Positions 54,077 through 64,000 of a DNA stretch of 64,000 nt are shown in pieces. The position numbers and the translations under genes were made by a program. Positions within the stretch are counted from its first letter, which is position 1. Each line of letters opens with the position of its first letter. Under the pieces are notes generated by a model that did no database searches, was not told where the DNA came from, and was given only the letters and a program-made list of their open reading frames with translations. Origin of the DNA: Panax quinquefolius (Eukaryota; Streptophyta; Magnoliopsida; Apiales; Araliaceae); the NCBI GenBank assembly GCA_020205615.1, contig CM035165.1, positions 83,514,005 to 83,578,004 of the forward strand. The letters run 5' to 3'.

Positions 54077-54854
54077 TTAATAGTGAGTGTTTCTCACCTC
54101 AAGGGCCTGGAAGCTGACAGGCTCAAATTCTGCATTGAAACTGATGAGTGGTATATCACCTTGAACAGGACACACTGACTCAACATTGATGGTGACCAGA
54201 TCATTGTTGATAATATATTTAAATTGTTGATGAAGGGTGGACGGGACGGCTCCTACCATATAAATCCAAGATCTTCCCAAAAGTAGATTGTATCCTGTAG
54301 TGATCTTAAGCACTTGAAAGGATACGTAAAATGTATGTGGACCGATTTCCACAGACAATTCAATCTCTCCAACAACATTTCATCAGGATCCATCAAAAGC
54401 TTTGACGATTATATGGTTGCTTCGAATCCTGTTGAGATTGATGTTCAATTTCTCCAATGTGGCATAGGGGCAGATGTTTAAGGATGATCCCCCATCTATG
54501 AGTACTACTTAATTCAACCACATATCCGGAGGACATAACCGCTATGTGCAACGGTTTGTAATGACCCATCCTTTCGGGAGGTATGTCATCATCGGTGAAA
54601 GATATCACGTTACTGTTTAAGTGGTCTTCTTCTAATACTTTCAGCAAGACCTTTCGGTGATCTTCTGAAGAGAAAACCAAGTCCAGAATAGAGATCTTTT
54701 GTGGAGCTTCTTTCAAATTTAAAACCACCTTGGCTTCATTGTATCCCATCTTGTGGAGGAATTCTTTAATCTTCTCCTTGGGCACTTTCACCTTAGATTT
54801 GGTGATAGGCTTCATCACCCATTGAGGAAGATACAGTAGATTTTCTTTCGACAC
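54077..54854 (-). pseudogene. Ogre-type aspartic protease (copy A)
   Basis: The 54393-54854 frame has the basic linker FLHKMGYNEAKVVLNLKEAP, SSEDHRKVLLKVLEEDHL, then NSNVISFTDDDIPPERMGHY, KPLHIAVMSSGYVVELSS; here the frame shifts at the active site (normally V.IDNGSSLN). The 54077-54358 frame resumes with MSVEIGPHTFYVSFQVLKIT, TGYNLLLGRSWIYMVGAVPS, TLHQQFKYI. The active-site segment is thus destroyed by a frameshift near 54500. Confidence 0.82.
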
Positions 54855-55830
54855 TGCAGCAGTTGTATTTGATGTAATCCTTCAGCCTCTTCATAGTTCC
54901 ATGGTATTTTCTGAAGGCTGATGACAGGATACTGTGGCCTGAACGGCAATATGATTGGCTTTGGTGCAGCAACTTTCAAAGGGTTTTCAACACCTTTGAG
55001 TTGAATTGGTTTGAATTGTAAGTGGTGTGGCAACTAACTCTCCTTCAATGGATATAACTGTTATAACTTCCTTTCATTTTGGAGGAAATATGATTCCACT
55101 CTCAGATGATACAGTGTCGTTATCTGCCATTTACAGGTCACCACTGTCAATCATGTTCTAAATAAGATGGCAGAGTGGGAGTGGTATTGACATACTCCAT
55201 TAGCATCAAACCTCTTTGAGAGTGGGTTGAATAGAGGTATCAATGCTGTGATCTTTCCTTCACTAATCATCATTTACAATATTTCTTCCATCGGTTGGCC
55301 TAAATAGGTGAATTCCCTTTTGTTGGCAAAGTCCCAACAGGCTTTAGCTTTTGCTCTTTTTTCAATCTTTTCCTCTAATGTTTCACTTTTCTGGAATAAG
55401 TGGTGGAGTACTTGTGATGAGAGAAAGGAGGCTGGCATGCTTCTAACTGAATAATTGACGTGTGACTTGGTGTTGATGAACCACCAAATCTGCCAATTGA
55501 TTGACTTGTTCACCAAGAGACTTTATCTCAAGTTCCATCATGAACTAGAATTGTGAATAATCCCATCTGTTGGAGTTATCCTTTTTGATTTAGGATGAAT
55601 CACCCACATGTTTGAAGTATTTGGTGCTTTCTCCACTGCCCCAGTTGATCATGTTAACCTCCTCTTCCTTGTGTTGAGGGAGAGGGTTGTCTTGAACGTG
55701 ATTTTGGTCGGGCTTGGTCACCACGATCTCACCATTGTCAATTAAATCCTAGATCTTATGCTTAAGGGCCCAACAATCCTAAGTGTCATGGCCTGGAGCT
55801 CTAGCATGCTAAGCACACTTTTTGCTTGCA
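54855..55830 (-). pseudogene. Ogre-type gag C-terminal part with zinc-knuckle remnant
   Basis: The 55274-55516 frame carries ..KACWDFANKREFTYLGQPME. On the same strand at about 55620-55830 a broken frame gives CA.H..APGHDT.DCWALKHK and ..DLIDNGEIVVTKPDQNHVQD, the zinc-knuckle variant and following segment of Tat gag. The 54815-55033 frame follows. Frames are shifted several times. Confidence 0.62.
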
Positions 55831-55987
55831 TTGAAACCTTTTCCACTCGGGTTGGCTGGTGGAAGGAGATGAGTAATTTTCTTCTGAGTTGTCAGAAGTT
55901 TAAGAATTTTTTGAGTGAGTCCCTTAAGGGTGGGAACACTCGAGTACGTCTGACTTCTCCACTTTTTGGTAATGGAGGGTTTGAAGA

Positions 55988-57142
55988 CTATGCTTGAAAA
56001 GGGGAGTAGTTTCTCCTTTGAATAGGCAAGTTTTGATTGCCTTTTTGTCCTTGCAGTATCAAGGAAACATCCTCTTCTTTCTTCTTATGAACCCTCCGGG
56101 GGTTGTTCCCATAACTTCCAGATTGGATGTGTTCAGCTACAGCTTTTAGAGTGGCAAGGTCTTGAATCTTCCCTAATTTTAATCCCATTTCAGCCATTTT
56201 TCTGTGTTTGATCATTTCAGAGAATGGCTTCCCTATATCAGCTAAGACCCTCTCATAAAAGGGAGCTTCTTGAATGTCTATGAAGGTCATCACCATTTCA
56301 GACTCAGTCATAGATTGAATAACTTGAGCAGCCAGACGCCTCCATCTTTAGGCATACTCTTTGAATAACTCATTAACTTGTTTCTTGACCTTGGTAATTT
56401 GATACTAGTCTGGAGCCATCTAAGTTTGAAAGCTGTATTGACTGAGGAAAGCATGGGCTAACTCCTCCCAACTGTGAATTTTGGAGTTATCCAATTTGGT
56501 GTACCATGCTCTGGCTTCTCCAGTCAGACTTTTTTGAAATATCTGCATTCTGAGCTTTTCATTCTCGACATAGGATCTGAGTTCTCCAATGAATACTTTT
56601 AAATGGGTATAAAGATCTCCCAATCCATCATATTTCTCAAAATCAGGAGTCTTAAATTTTTCCGAATAATGAACCCCGAGGAAGATGCAAAGGTCTGAAT
56701 ATGAAACACTCCCGTGTGTTCCAATCCCTTTGATGGACCGAATGGTCTCTTTCATTTGTAAAACCTTCTTCCTAATATCTTCAGTGTCTTGATCTTCTTT
56801 AAGATGGGTGATTTCAGGGGTTTTTCTAGTTTTATCAGACTCAGGTGCTAGAACTTCTTTATCCGGACCCTGGGTTCCTCCATGTGAAGAGGATTATGTG
56901 TGGATGGGTATTTATGGACCCTGAGTTGACTTCTATATTTCTTTGAGCAGAACATCCAACTTTGTAATTTTATTGCTTAATCCTTCAAACTCCTCACGAG
57001 AGAAAGGAGTAGGATTAGACTGGCCAGATGTAGCCATGTTTGGCAGTAGGCTTACTGCCCTTTTGGACTTTAAATGGGTAACGGGACCAATTGCTTCCCT
57101 ACAAAAAGACTTATGTAGGTTAGTCTTAGGGAAATGTGGCAA
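55988..57142 (-). pseudogene. Ogre-type gag, broken
   Basis: The probable start is ATG at 57037 (MATSGQSNPTPFSREEFEGL, a charged helical N-terminus). The 56420-56755 frame has the capsid domain (VHYSEKFKTPDFEKYDGLGD, LYTHLKVFIGELRSYVENEK, LRMQIFQKSLTGEARAWYTK, LAHAFLSQYSFQT). The 55988-56311 frame continues (FIDIQEAPFYERVLADIGKP, FSEMIKHRKMAEMGLKLGKI). The PDFEKYDG..HL..F and A..WY..L blocks are the conserved retrotransposon gag motifs. Stops lie near 56370 and 56900. Confidence 0.82.
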
Positions 57143-57795
57143 TGTTACATGCTATGTGATGTGTCCATTTTTGGAGTATTATCCTGCAAAACGGATGTTA
57201 GCTATTTTAATGACAGGATATCATGACAGGTTTTGATATGAAAAGGAATGCAGGTTCACATAATCCTTTATATTTTACATTACATTGAGATTGACATGGA
57301 AATGAAATTACAAGTAATTGAAATTACAGGTAATTGAAAATGGGAAGGTATGAAGAGACTTCCCTCCGCATTTGGTTTATCAGTGGCTGACCAATCTTAG
57401 GCTACTCTCGCGGCTTTTTTCCATGAAGGTTCCCAGATCATCGCAATTTACTTAATGGGAAGTTAATCCGGTCTTTCAACTGGAGCGAATATGGGTGGTG
57501 CCTTTCCTGAGCCTCGTTGGAGTTAGTCTCCCACGAGTCTAGTAATCAAACACCAATAGGATAGCCTCCTGGTGGAGGGACCACACAACATATATTCACA
57601 TACAACGCGTCTCACCGTATGGAAATCATGACATGTGCGAAGCACTAATATCACAGGCAGATTTGGTGCGAAGCACTAAGTGCAGTAAGTAAATTCATTA
57701 GTACACATTTATTCAAATGTAAATGCAACATCCACACATAAGAAAATAAATGTTTTGAAAAGCTTTGAATAGCGGTTTAAGCCCTCTTATTGGTC
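57143..57795 (-). other. Leader between PBS and gag
   Basis: Noncoding. No extra upstream ORF of the classic Ogre type is visible. Contains direct repeats GTGCGAAGCACTAA (two copies near 57635-57680), each a small palindrome with arms GTGC/GCAC. Confidence 0.6.
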
Positions 57796-57813
57796 TCCCC
57801 AACAGAGTCGCCA
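57796..57813 (-). promoter_or_regulatory. tRNA-Arg-type primer-binding site
   Basis: The minus strand reads TGGCGACTCTGTTGGGGA, the primer-binding site characteristic of Ogre/Tat elements (complement of a tRNA-Arg 3' end), two bases inside the 5' LTR. Confidence 0.9.
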
Positions 57814-57815
57814 TC

Positions 57816-58075
57816 TATCGACGTCGGGATTTTTATTTGTCCCTTTCTGTTCTTGTCTTTTGGTGTTCTCATTTTAGGTGAGATTTGTTTGAAAAGGTCC
57901 GACATGTATATGTCGACGATTTGACTGTAAGAGTCGCCAGATGGTATTTTTAAATGGTTGCACTAACTCAACCGAGAAATGGTTTGCACATAGACCTAGT
58001 GATATGACACTGTATAATTGGTCTGCAAAACTAAAATTCCTTAGGGTCCGGGGCTTGATTATGCGGAGGAAGGTG
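57816..58075 (-). repeat. 5' LTR of the Ogre-type structure (copy A), truncated
   Basis: It starts TATCGACGTCGGG (the expected TG altered to TA) and matches the 6031 LTR closely through GGTCCGACATGTATATGTCG and GACACTGTATAATTGGTCTGC. It breaks at GGAGGAAGGTG, where sister LTRs continue TTAGGCACCCCC, because an Athila LTR begins. The remaining LTR would lie right of the window. Confidence 0.85.
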
Positions 58076-59737
58076 TGATAAGAAGGTTTTACACCTACTT
58101 ATGGAGTACCAATTCATGCGAACTATGCCCATCTCAAGTATATTTTAGTAGGTTTTAGCTGCATTTCATGTTAATTTGCATTTCGCATACTTAAAACTCC
58201 TTTTGGTGAATAAGTGCAGGAATCGGCCTATTTTGGTGGTGTTATAGGGCACAAGCTAATGGAAGCCTAGACGAGGCAAAAGATAGGATGTGCATGGCTA
58301 GGATTGAGTGAAGCATGGATAAACATAGGACATTTTTGTAGCAGTAGCAACATTGCAGAACCAAGCTCGAGGCGAGGTGGAAGGCAGTAACTTCAAGCCT
58401 TGGTGCAAAGAGAGCTAGAGGCGTCATGCCATGTGAAAGTACCAACCAAACCAAGGAACCTCATCAGATTTGTGCGTACATGAGCATGACAAGCCTAGGG
58501 AGCGCGCTGCCGTCTGAGAGCAGTGAACATCAAGACTTACTGCAAGTCTCGGCTACCATGCAAGTAATAAAAGGCTGGAGGAAGCGTTGTGTGCATGAGG
58601 CCTAAAGTCAACGATTTGTTTTATTTTATTTCCAATTTTTAAGGGTTGTAATTGATTTAAAAACGATTTGTCTGACTGGTGTCAGGGGTATCACTTGATA
58701 ATTATTCAACTTTAGTCGTATTCTTTACATCGTAATTAGGGTTTACTCTCTGGGGGAGATTCCAACGGAGAAGGAGGCCAAAACTCTGCTTTTCTACTCG
58801 TTCTTGGGATTTTTCTACCAGAGTGGATTATCATTATTATTATTTTGCTGGAATCTTATGAGGGTTTGAATATTGATTTATATTCAGTAATTGAATTTGA
58901 TTGTTTCTACCTTTTATCTTTCAATTGTTTGTTTATTAATCATATTTAGATTTGATCCCATAATGGCTTTTGCTTCAGTCATGAACTAAACTCCATTATG
59001 GGATTCTAACGGATTTTAATATGTAGTTTGATTGCATGCTTAAATGCTGGATTGTTTTACATATCATATGGGATGTCTATCATGATTGTTTTGCATGTAT
59101 GAATGCTTGATCACCATTCGTTTCAGTATTTGTGTGGAATTGACAATGAACATGCAAATATGGATTGTAATCATGATAGTATACGTATATAGGGCTGTGT
59201 TGTATAGCTTATGTATTTCGTGAACCAGATAGACATATACTATTTCACCGTATAAGTTAGAATAAGGGCTTAAACTTACAATCAATATAGTTGCAATTTC
59301 ACATAGACATATAGTGATTTTGGTTATATTGATGATTACATAGAGTCAATCATCTGTGGATGTTGTGTAAGTAGGTCTTAGTGCATTGAAAAATGGCTAA
59401 TACTCTTTTAGTGCTCTTGGCTACTTTCCTATGATATGTGAACAAGTCATGCATGATAGTGGCGATTGAATGAAGTATTAAATGAAGTTGGAATCCCATT
59501 AATTCCAGATTTGATTTATTCCCTTTATTATTTTAGTTGCTATTTGCAACTCGAGAACAAACCAATCTTAGTCATTAGTTTGAGCATATAATTATAGTGA
59601 ATTAATTAATGCATAGTGATTTGAATTAAACAACTTTCTCTTTGGGATCAATACTTTACTTGCTCTGTATTGATTGTTGACGCATGTATGCTTGCATGAG
59701 TTAGAGCTCTTTTGTTAAGACTAAAAAAGAGGCAACA
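58074..59737 (+). repeat. 5' LTR of the Athila-type element
   Basis: It starts TGTGATAAGAAGG (or TGATAAG at 58076) and ends GAGGCAACA. It is 1.66 kb, a usual Athila size. The start overlaps the last bases of the Ogre LTR (GGTG), so the exact first base is uncertain by two. Confidence 0.78.
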
Positions 59738-59743
59738 AATTTT

Positions 59744-59761
59744 TGGCGCCGTTGCCGGGGA
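59744..59761 (+). promoter_or_regulatory. tRNA-Asp-type primer-binding site
   Basis: TGGCGCCGTTGCCGGGGA, the hallmark primer-binding site of Athila elements, complementary to the 3' end of tRNA-Asp. It is not a tRNA gene. Confidence 0.93.
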
Positions 59762-60059
59762 AAGGCGTTTAATTTAGTATTACTATCATTAGTTTTAAGC
59801 TATATTGTATGACTTAGACAATTCTAGCCTTATCTCATTTTAGTTTTTGTTTTTGTTCCAGGAGTTTGGATAAATTTTTATGCGCACGCGGTCAACCAAC
59901 CCCGATTTAGTACCTGTTCGGGATAACATAAACAGGAGAGGTTGAAAAGCGGGTGTTCGTAGAATTTTACAAGTACAGTTAGAAAATACGACAGATAGCA
60001 TGGCGGTAGAAGGTACAAGAGAGAAGAAGCAGCGAGAGGAGCATAGGGCTCGAAGGAAT

Positions 60060-60959
60060 ATTCCATGCCTAATATTAATGGACTACTGATCAAAGCATCG
60101 TCCGCACGAAATGATAGCGAACCAATACATTCGAGATAAAAAGCGAAGTATTCGAATGGTGCGAATCTGATTCAATTTGGGAGTCTGCACTGAGATGATT
60201 GAATGAACACTGTTAAGTTTCATCGAAATTTGTGATACATTCAGATACAACGGTGTGACGGAAGATGCTATTAGACTAAGGTTGATTCCATTCTCATTGA
60301 GGGATAAAGCGAAAAGTTGGCTTCATTCTTTGCCAGCAGGATCTATAACTACATGGGAGGACTTAGCACAGAAGTTCTTAGCTAAGTTCTTCCCAATGGC
60401 TAAGACTGCAAAGATGAGGACAACTATCTCCCAGTTTGAGCAACAACAGGGCGAGTCCTTATACGAAGCATGGGAGAGATACAAAGAAATGCTGAGGAAG
60501 TGTCCACATCACGGTATGCCAGATTGGATGGTGATCAACACGTTTTATAATGGATTGGGATGGCAGTCGAGACCGATTGTAGATGCAGCTACAGGAGGGG
60601 CATTATGGGCAAAGAACTATGAGGAAGCCTATAACCTGATCAAGACAATGGCATCCAATGATTTTCAAAATCCTACATCTCGGATGCCACAACCCAAAGT
60701 CGCAGGTGTGTTGGAGGTTGATGTTATTACTCAGTTGTCAGCACTGATGGCAACCATGGCAAAGAAGATAGATACTTTGGAAGAAGGAAAAGTAAATACG
60801 GTTGCCTTCGTATGTGAGATTTGTGCGGGTTCACACTCGACGGATCAATGTCTTTATCATTTCGAGAATCGAGACAGATATGTGAGTAACTTCGTGAAAA
60901 GACCAAGGTCAATTTCAGAACACATACCACCCCAACAACCGAAATCATCCAAACTTTAG
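60060..60959 (+). pseudogene. Athila-type gag capsid and zinc knuckle
   Basis: From 60255 an uninterrupted 234-residue frame reads MTEDAIRLRLIPFSLRDKAK, SWLHSLPAGSITTWEDLAQK, FLAKFFPMAKTAKMR, QQQGESLYEAWERYKEMLRK, CPHHGMPDWMVINTFYNGL and a zinc knuckle CEICAGSHSTDQC (CX2CX3HX4C). The true start is upstream: EICDTFRYNGV can be read just before, in a frame broken near 60215. Gag forms the virus-like particle and binds RNA. Confidence 0.88.
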
Positions 60960-61026
60960 TTGGTCGACTAATCAAGGGAATCAGCATAATTAGTTTCAAC
61001 CGAATAATCAGTTTCAGTCACAATCA

Positions 61027-61708
61027 GTGCAGCCACAGTTTAATCCTAGACCACCCTTTTCGCCGGGATTTTCTCAACAACAACAGCAACATCACACTCC
61101 AGCTGTACCTCAACAAGAAAAGAAATCAGAATTGGAGGAGATGATGATGAAATATATGGAAAACACAGAAGTTATGATCAAGAGCCAAGCAGTGGCTATA
61201 AAGAATCTGGAAACTCAAATGGGGCAGATGGCGAACATGCTTACTAACAGGCCCCAGGGTTCATTGCCAAGTAATATAGAGATAAATCCAAGAAGAGACG
61301 GGAATGAACAATGTCAAGCGATCACATTGAGATCTGGGAAAGATTTGTCAATCTTTAGTCAAATCGCTACTGCGAGATTCCATTTGAGGAGAAGAAGCAT
61401 GTGCATGCAAGCAGCAATGATCAATTGCTCAAGAAGAAAATCTGGAAAAGTCTGATGTTCAGCAGGAAGAGGCTAAGAAAACAGGTTTAGAGGAGATGCT
61501 TAAGAGTCCATTACCACCAATTCACATTCAAGTTACGTATCCGCAGAGATTAAATAAAAAAAGGGAAGATAAACAGTTCAGCAAATTCTTGGAGGTATTC
61601 AAAAGTCTGCGCAGATCAACATCTTGTTTTAATGAATGCATTGGAACAAATGCCCAGCTACGCCAAGTTTATGAAGGGTATACTGTCAAAGAAGAGGAGA
61701 CTAGATGA
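61027..61708 (+). pseudogene. Athila-type gag C-terminal region
   Basis: A glutamine-rich linker (SQQQQQHHTPAVPQQ) is followed by a helical segment (ELEEMMMKYMENTEVMIKSQ, AVAIKNLETQMGQMANMLTN) and the conserved CQAITLRSGK. A frameshift near 61360 moves into the proline-rich PPIHIQVTYPQRLNKKREDK, QFSKFLEVFKSL segment (61496-61708), the usual stretch before the protease. Confidence 0.85.
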
Positions 61709-61745
61709 GTTTGAAATGGTAGCCTTGACAGAGGAATGAAGTGCA

Positions 61746-62260
61746 ATGCTTCAGCAAAAATTACCTCCAAAGCTGAAGGATCCGGGCAGCTTCACAATTC
61801 CATGCACCATTGGAAAGATGAACTTCAGTAAATGTTTATGTGATCTTAGGGCAAGCATAAATTTGATGCCCTTATCGGTGTTTAACGGTTGGGATTGCGG
61901 ATCCAAAGCGACAAATATTGCATTACAATTAGTCGCGGATCCATCACATATCCACGGGGACTTATTGAAGATGTGTTGGTTAAGGTGGACAAGTTTATTT
62001 TTCCGGTGACTTCATCATTCTAGACTACGAGGAAGACAAAAGCATACCAATATCTTTGGGGAGACCATTCTTGTACAGGCGAACATCGATAGATGTACAA
62101 AAAGGTGAACTCACTATGCGTGTCCAGGATCAAGAGATCACCTTCAACGTCTTTAAAGCAATCAATTTACCAACGGATGAAGAAGAGTGCTTCCTGGTTG
62201 ACGTGGTGGATTGGTGCCTACAGGATGAAGTATAGAAATCGAGGAATTATGGACCATCGA
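61746..62260 (+). pseudogene. Athila-type aspartic protease relic
   Basis: The first frame has LPPKLKDPGSFTIPCTIGKM and NFSKCLCDLRASINLMPLSV; the active site DLGAS has become DLRAS. A frameshift near 61900 follows. At 62013-62235 another frame gives YEEDKSIPISLGRPFLYRRT and SIDVQKGELTMRVQDQEITF. The substituted glycine and the frameshifts inactivate it. Confidence 0.87.
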
Positions 62261-62379
62261 TGTGTGCAACGGGTAAAAATTCAGAGTTGAAGGAAGAGCC
62301 ATTGACGAAAGATGAAGTCATTAAATTTCAGGGTGCGGCGGACAAGAAGGAAGGTACCTCAATTCCATCTATGACATGA

Positions 62380-62611
62380 AACTCAGAGATAGTCAAGCTA
62401 ATTGACTATAACTTAGCGCTGGATGGGAGGCAACCCATTATTACTCTCTCGATTGATTTGTTTTTAGTTATTCATTTTGGGTTATTTCAGTAGTTATATC
62501 GAAATCATTTTAAATAGGATACTAGACGTTTATACTTAAGTGTGTAGCAAGAATTGCTTTGTGAATATTTGCAAGATGTTAACATTATGAGGCCACTAAG
62601 TCATGCATTAA
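62380..62611 (+). other. Athila 3' untranslated landmark and flank
   Basis: The phrase TAGCGCTGGATGGGAGGCAA with CCCATTATT at 62415-62443 is the GCGCT..GGGAGGCAACCCA block typical of the 3' untranslated region of Athila-type elements. It occurs here directly after the protease relic. The following ~150 bases hold no polypurine tract or Athila LTR. Confidence 0.6.
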
Positions 62612-62756
62612 TGTGACAACCCAGAAATCCGGATTGTCCAGAAATTAAGATTTAAAGAATTAGTTATTAATAAAAGGAAATTTTATTAATACTATTATGT
62701 GCTATGTGTTTATTAATCGTTCTATAACCTAGAATGATTATAAGTCAGGAGGATTA
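62612..62756 (+). repeat. Short LTR-like fragment
   Basis: It begins TGTGACAACCCAGAAATCCG, a typical plant Ty3/gypsy LTR start, but another LTR begins 145 bases later. It may be a truncated LTR or the last interior part of the next element; the AAGTCAGGAGGATTA at its end would serve as a polypurine tract. Confidence 0.4.
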
Positions 62757-63179
62757 TGTGAGACCCCAGATTTTATGAATAAAGATTTTATTTTCTCGAA
62801 ATATTTTTTTGAATATTATGGTGTGGATTTGATATAATGTTATAGTTGTGGGTAGTATTTATAAATTTTGCAAAGTATGCAAGTTGTCATATTATATTAT
62901 ATCTATTGGTGGGGAATATTTGTTTTATCGGGGAATATTAGATGCGATGGCACAATCATTGGTGGACCCCATAATGAAATTATTGTCGAATTGAGAAAAT
63001 GACAAAAATATTTTATGAAAATAACGGTGGAAGTTTTACAGATTAATCTTGTTGAAACTACTCGGTAGTAAAAATACGAATACATGTAGTTGCATAGTAG
63101 CTGCGGTATTGCTTATTGATGCTTATGTGATAAGTCACTCGGTTTTGTTTTATTGGTATTATTAATGTAATAAAAGCAG

Positions 63180-63455
63180 AATACTTTTATAAAGTTATTC
63201 TATAAATAGAATATATTATATTCTATTATGCATAGTGTTGCATAGTGTCTGCATAGTGTTTTGCATAGTAAAATCTTTTTATATAAAATAGAATACTTTT
63301 ATAAAGTTATCTGTTTTATTAGAGAATAATTAGAATATATTATATTTTATTATGCATAGTGTTTGCATAGTGCCTGCATAGTGTTTGCATAGTAAAATCT
63401 TTTATAAAGTTATTCGTTTTATTAGATTATAAATAGAATATATTATATTTTATTT
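63180..63455 (+). repeat. ~130-base tandem repeat upstream of the TATA box
   Basis: Two full and one partial unit share ATAGAATATATTATATT, repeated GCATAGTGT words and TAAAATCTTTTTATA. Each unit contains three to four copies of TGCATAGTG. Confidence 0.8.
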
Positions 63456-63543
63456 AAAAAGATTTTCCTTTAAATATGGACCGTCAGATTAAAGTAAATC
63501 AATCTCGACCGTTCATGAGTTAGTTACAATGCATTCCATTTTT

Positions 63544-63556
63544 CTATAAATAGAAG
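63544..63556 (+). promoter_or_regulatory. TATA box of the terminal LTR
   Basis: TCTATAAATAGAAG followed ~40 bases later by a GA-rich leader (GAGAGAGAAACTATAGAGAG), the layout of an LTR U3/R junction. Confidence 0.65.
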
Positions 63557-63629
63557 CTCATTCATTCATTATTTCTTACGAATTCACTGAAACTTTAGAG
63601 AGAGAAACTATAGAGAGAAAGAAGAGAAC

Positions 63630-64000
63630 TTCTGTTATTCCATTCTTTATTATTCTGTTGGAATAACTTTTGTATCTGCAGCAGGATACCCTATACTTGG
63701 TGAAATTCTTACATTATTCCATTCTTTATTATTATGTTGGAATAACCTATCTATACAAATAATTGCATACGTGATGAAATTCTTCTAATATTCGATTCTT
63801 TATTATTACATTTGGAATATCATCACATGCGTGCGTTCACGCTTGGGACTGGTTAAAATCTTTATTATTATTACATTGGAATATCACATGTAATGCGTTT
63901 CTGCTGGGACACTGGTTCCATCTTTATTATCTTTATTGGAATATCACAGTCGGTGCGAATTTAAATGCGACCTAGTTAGATTACTTATTAATCTGTTGGA
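63630..64000 (+). repeat. Tandem repeat downstream of the TATA box
   Basis: About five units of 60-80 bases contain TCTTTATTATT..TTGGAATA(A/T)C and intervening GCATACGTGATG- or GCGTTTC-like words. They continue beyond the window. Confidence 0.7.

Larger units (their letters stand above)
25938..58075 (-). mobile_element. Chimeric Tat/Ogre-type Ty3/gypsy element with nested insertions
   Basis: Read from right to left: truncated 5' LTR (57816-58075), tRNA-Arg-type PBS, gag, protease, intron, RT start, pararetrovirus insert (45649-52942), then protease again, intron, RT, RNase H, second RNase H, integrase (split by a truncated Tekay element), integrase end, antisense gene cassette, polypurine tract, and 3' LTR (25938-28682). 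The PBS, the intron between protease and RT, the double RNase H and antisense genes after integrase are established traits of the Tat lineage. The protease-to-RT segment is present twice, at visibly diverged sequence, and the two LTRs differ strongly, so two elements contribute. Confidence 0.85.
58074..62611 (+). mobile_element. Athila-type Ty3/gypsy element lacking RT, RNase H and integrase
   Basis: The plus-strand 5' LTR (58074-59737) is followed by a tRNA-Asp PBS, gag, gag C-terminal coil and protease. Then, within about 150 bases, a 3' untranslated landmark (GGATGGGAGGCAACCCATTA at 62421-62440) normally found after pol. The enzyme region of several kilobases is absent. The 3' LTR is not seen; another LTR begins at 62612. 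It resembles the non-autonomous gag-only (TR-GAG-like) derivatives known in plants, with added nonsense decay. Confidence 0.75.
62757..64000 (+). repeat. Plus-strand Ty3/gypsy LTR, running off the window
   Basis: It starts TGTGAGACCCCAGATTTTAT and parallels the element-sense start of the Tekay-type LTRs in this window (TGTAAGACCCCAACTTATTA). It contains TATTCC/GGGGAATATT words found in those LTRs, a TATA box, and two tandem repeats. The distal end is beyond the window. Confidence 0.65.

Overview
This is repeat-dense intergenic DNA from a flowering plant, most likely a eudicot. It is AT-rich and carries nested Ty3/gypsy LTR retrotransposons with tRNA-iMet, tRNA-Arg-type and tRNA-Asp-type primer-binding sites, an endogenous caulimovirid (plant pararetrovirus), and decayed exons of plant genes (14-3-3, LysM receptor kinase, epsin-like). 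I see no intact host gene, no rRNA or tRNA gene and no CRISPR. Every coding region is interrupted, truncated or missing domains, so the CDS-type entries are relics of element genes.

Layout. 1-3851: the 3' end and 3' LTR of a plus-strand Ty3/gypsy element. 4183-6030: decayed LTR pieces of a Tekay-type (chromovirus) family. 6031-19912: a degenerate Tat/Ogre-type element on the minus strand (LTR plus an RT-RNase H relic). Its LTR is split by a full-length minus-strand Tekay-type element at 7110-17529, which has two ~2.8 kb LTRs, a primer-binding site, a polypurine tract and a 5-bp TCCAC target duplication. 19912-25937: CACTA-like subterminal-repeat sequence around a non-transposon segment. That segment holds minus-strand exon fragments of three unrelated plant genes, all in the same orientation.

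25938-58075: a large minus-strand Tat/Ogre-type structure, read from right to left. It runs 5' LTR (truncated), PBS, gag, protease, the start of RT, then an endogenous pararetrovirus (about 45649-52942). It then resumes at the protease of a second, diverged Ogre copy: intron, RT, two RNase H domains, integrase, antisense plant-mobile-domain and DUF7745-like genes, polypurine tract and 3' LTR. The two terminal LTRs are clearly diverged and protease-to-RT is present twice, so this is a chimera of two elements joined across the viral insert. A second, truncated Tekay element (35948-41298) sits in the integrase.

58074-62611: an Athila-type element (LTR, tRNA-Asp PBS, gag, protease relic) inserted in the Ogre 5' LTR. 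It lacks RT, RNase H and integrase. 62612-64000: the start of another plus-strand LTR, running off the window.

The least explained signal is a set of tandem arrays of short hairpins whose arms change together from unit to unit. They lie inside the Ogre LTRs (18111-18420, 28159-28620) and on both sides of the antisense gene cassette (29075-29560, 34962-35560). Other points of note are the virus at the junction of two retrotransposon copies and the cluster of captured gene exons.
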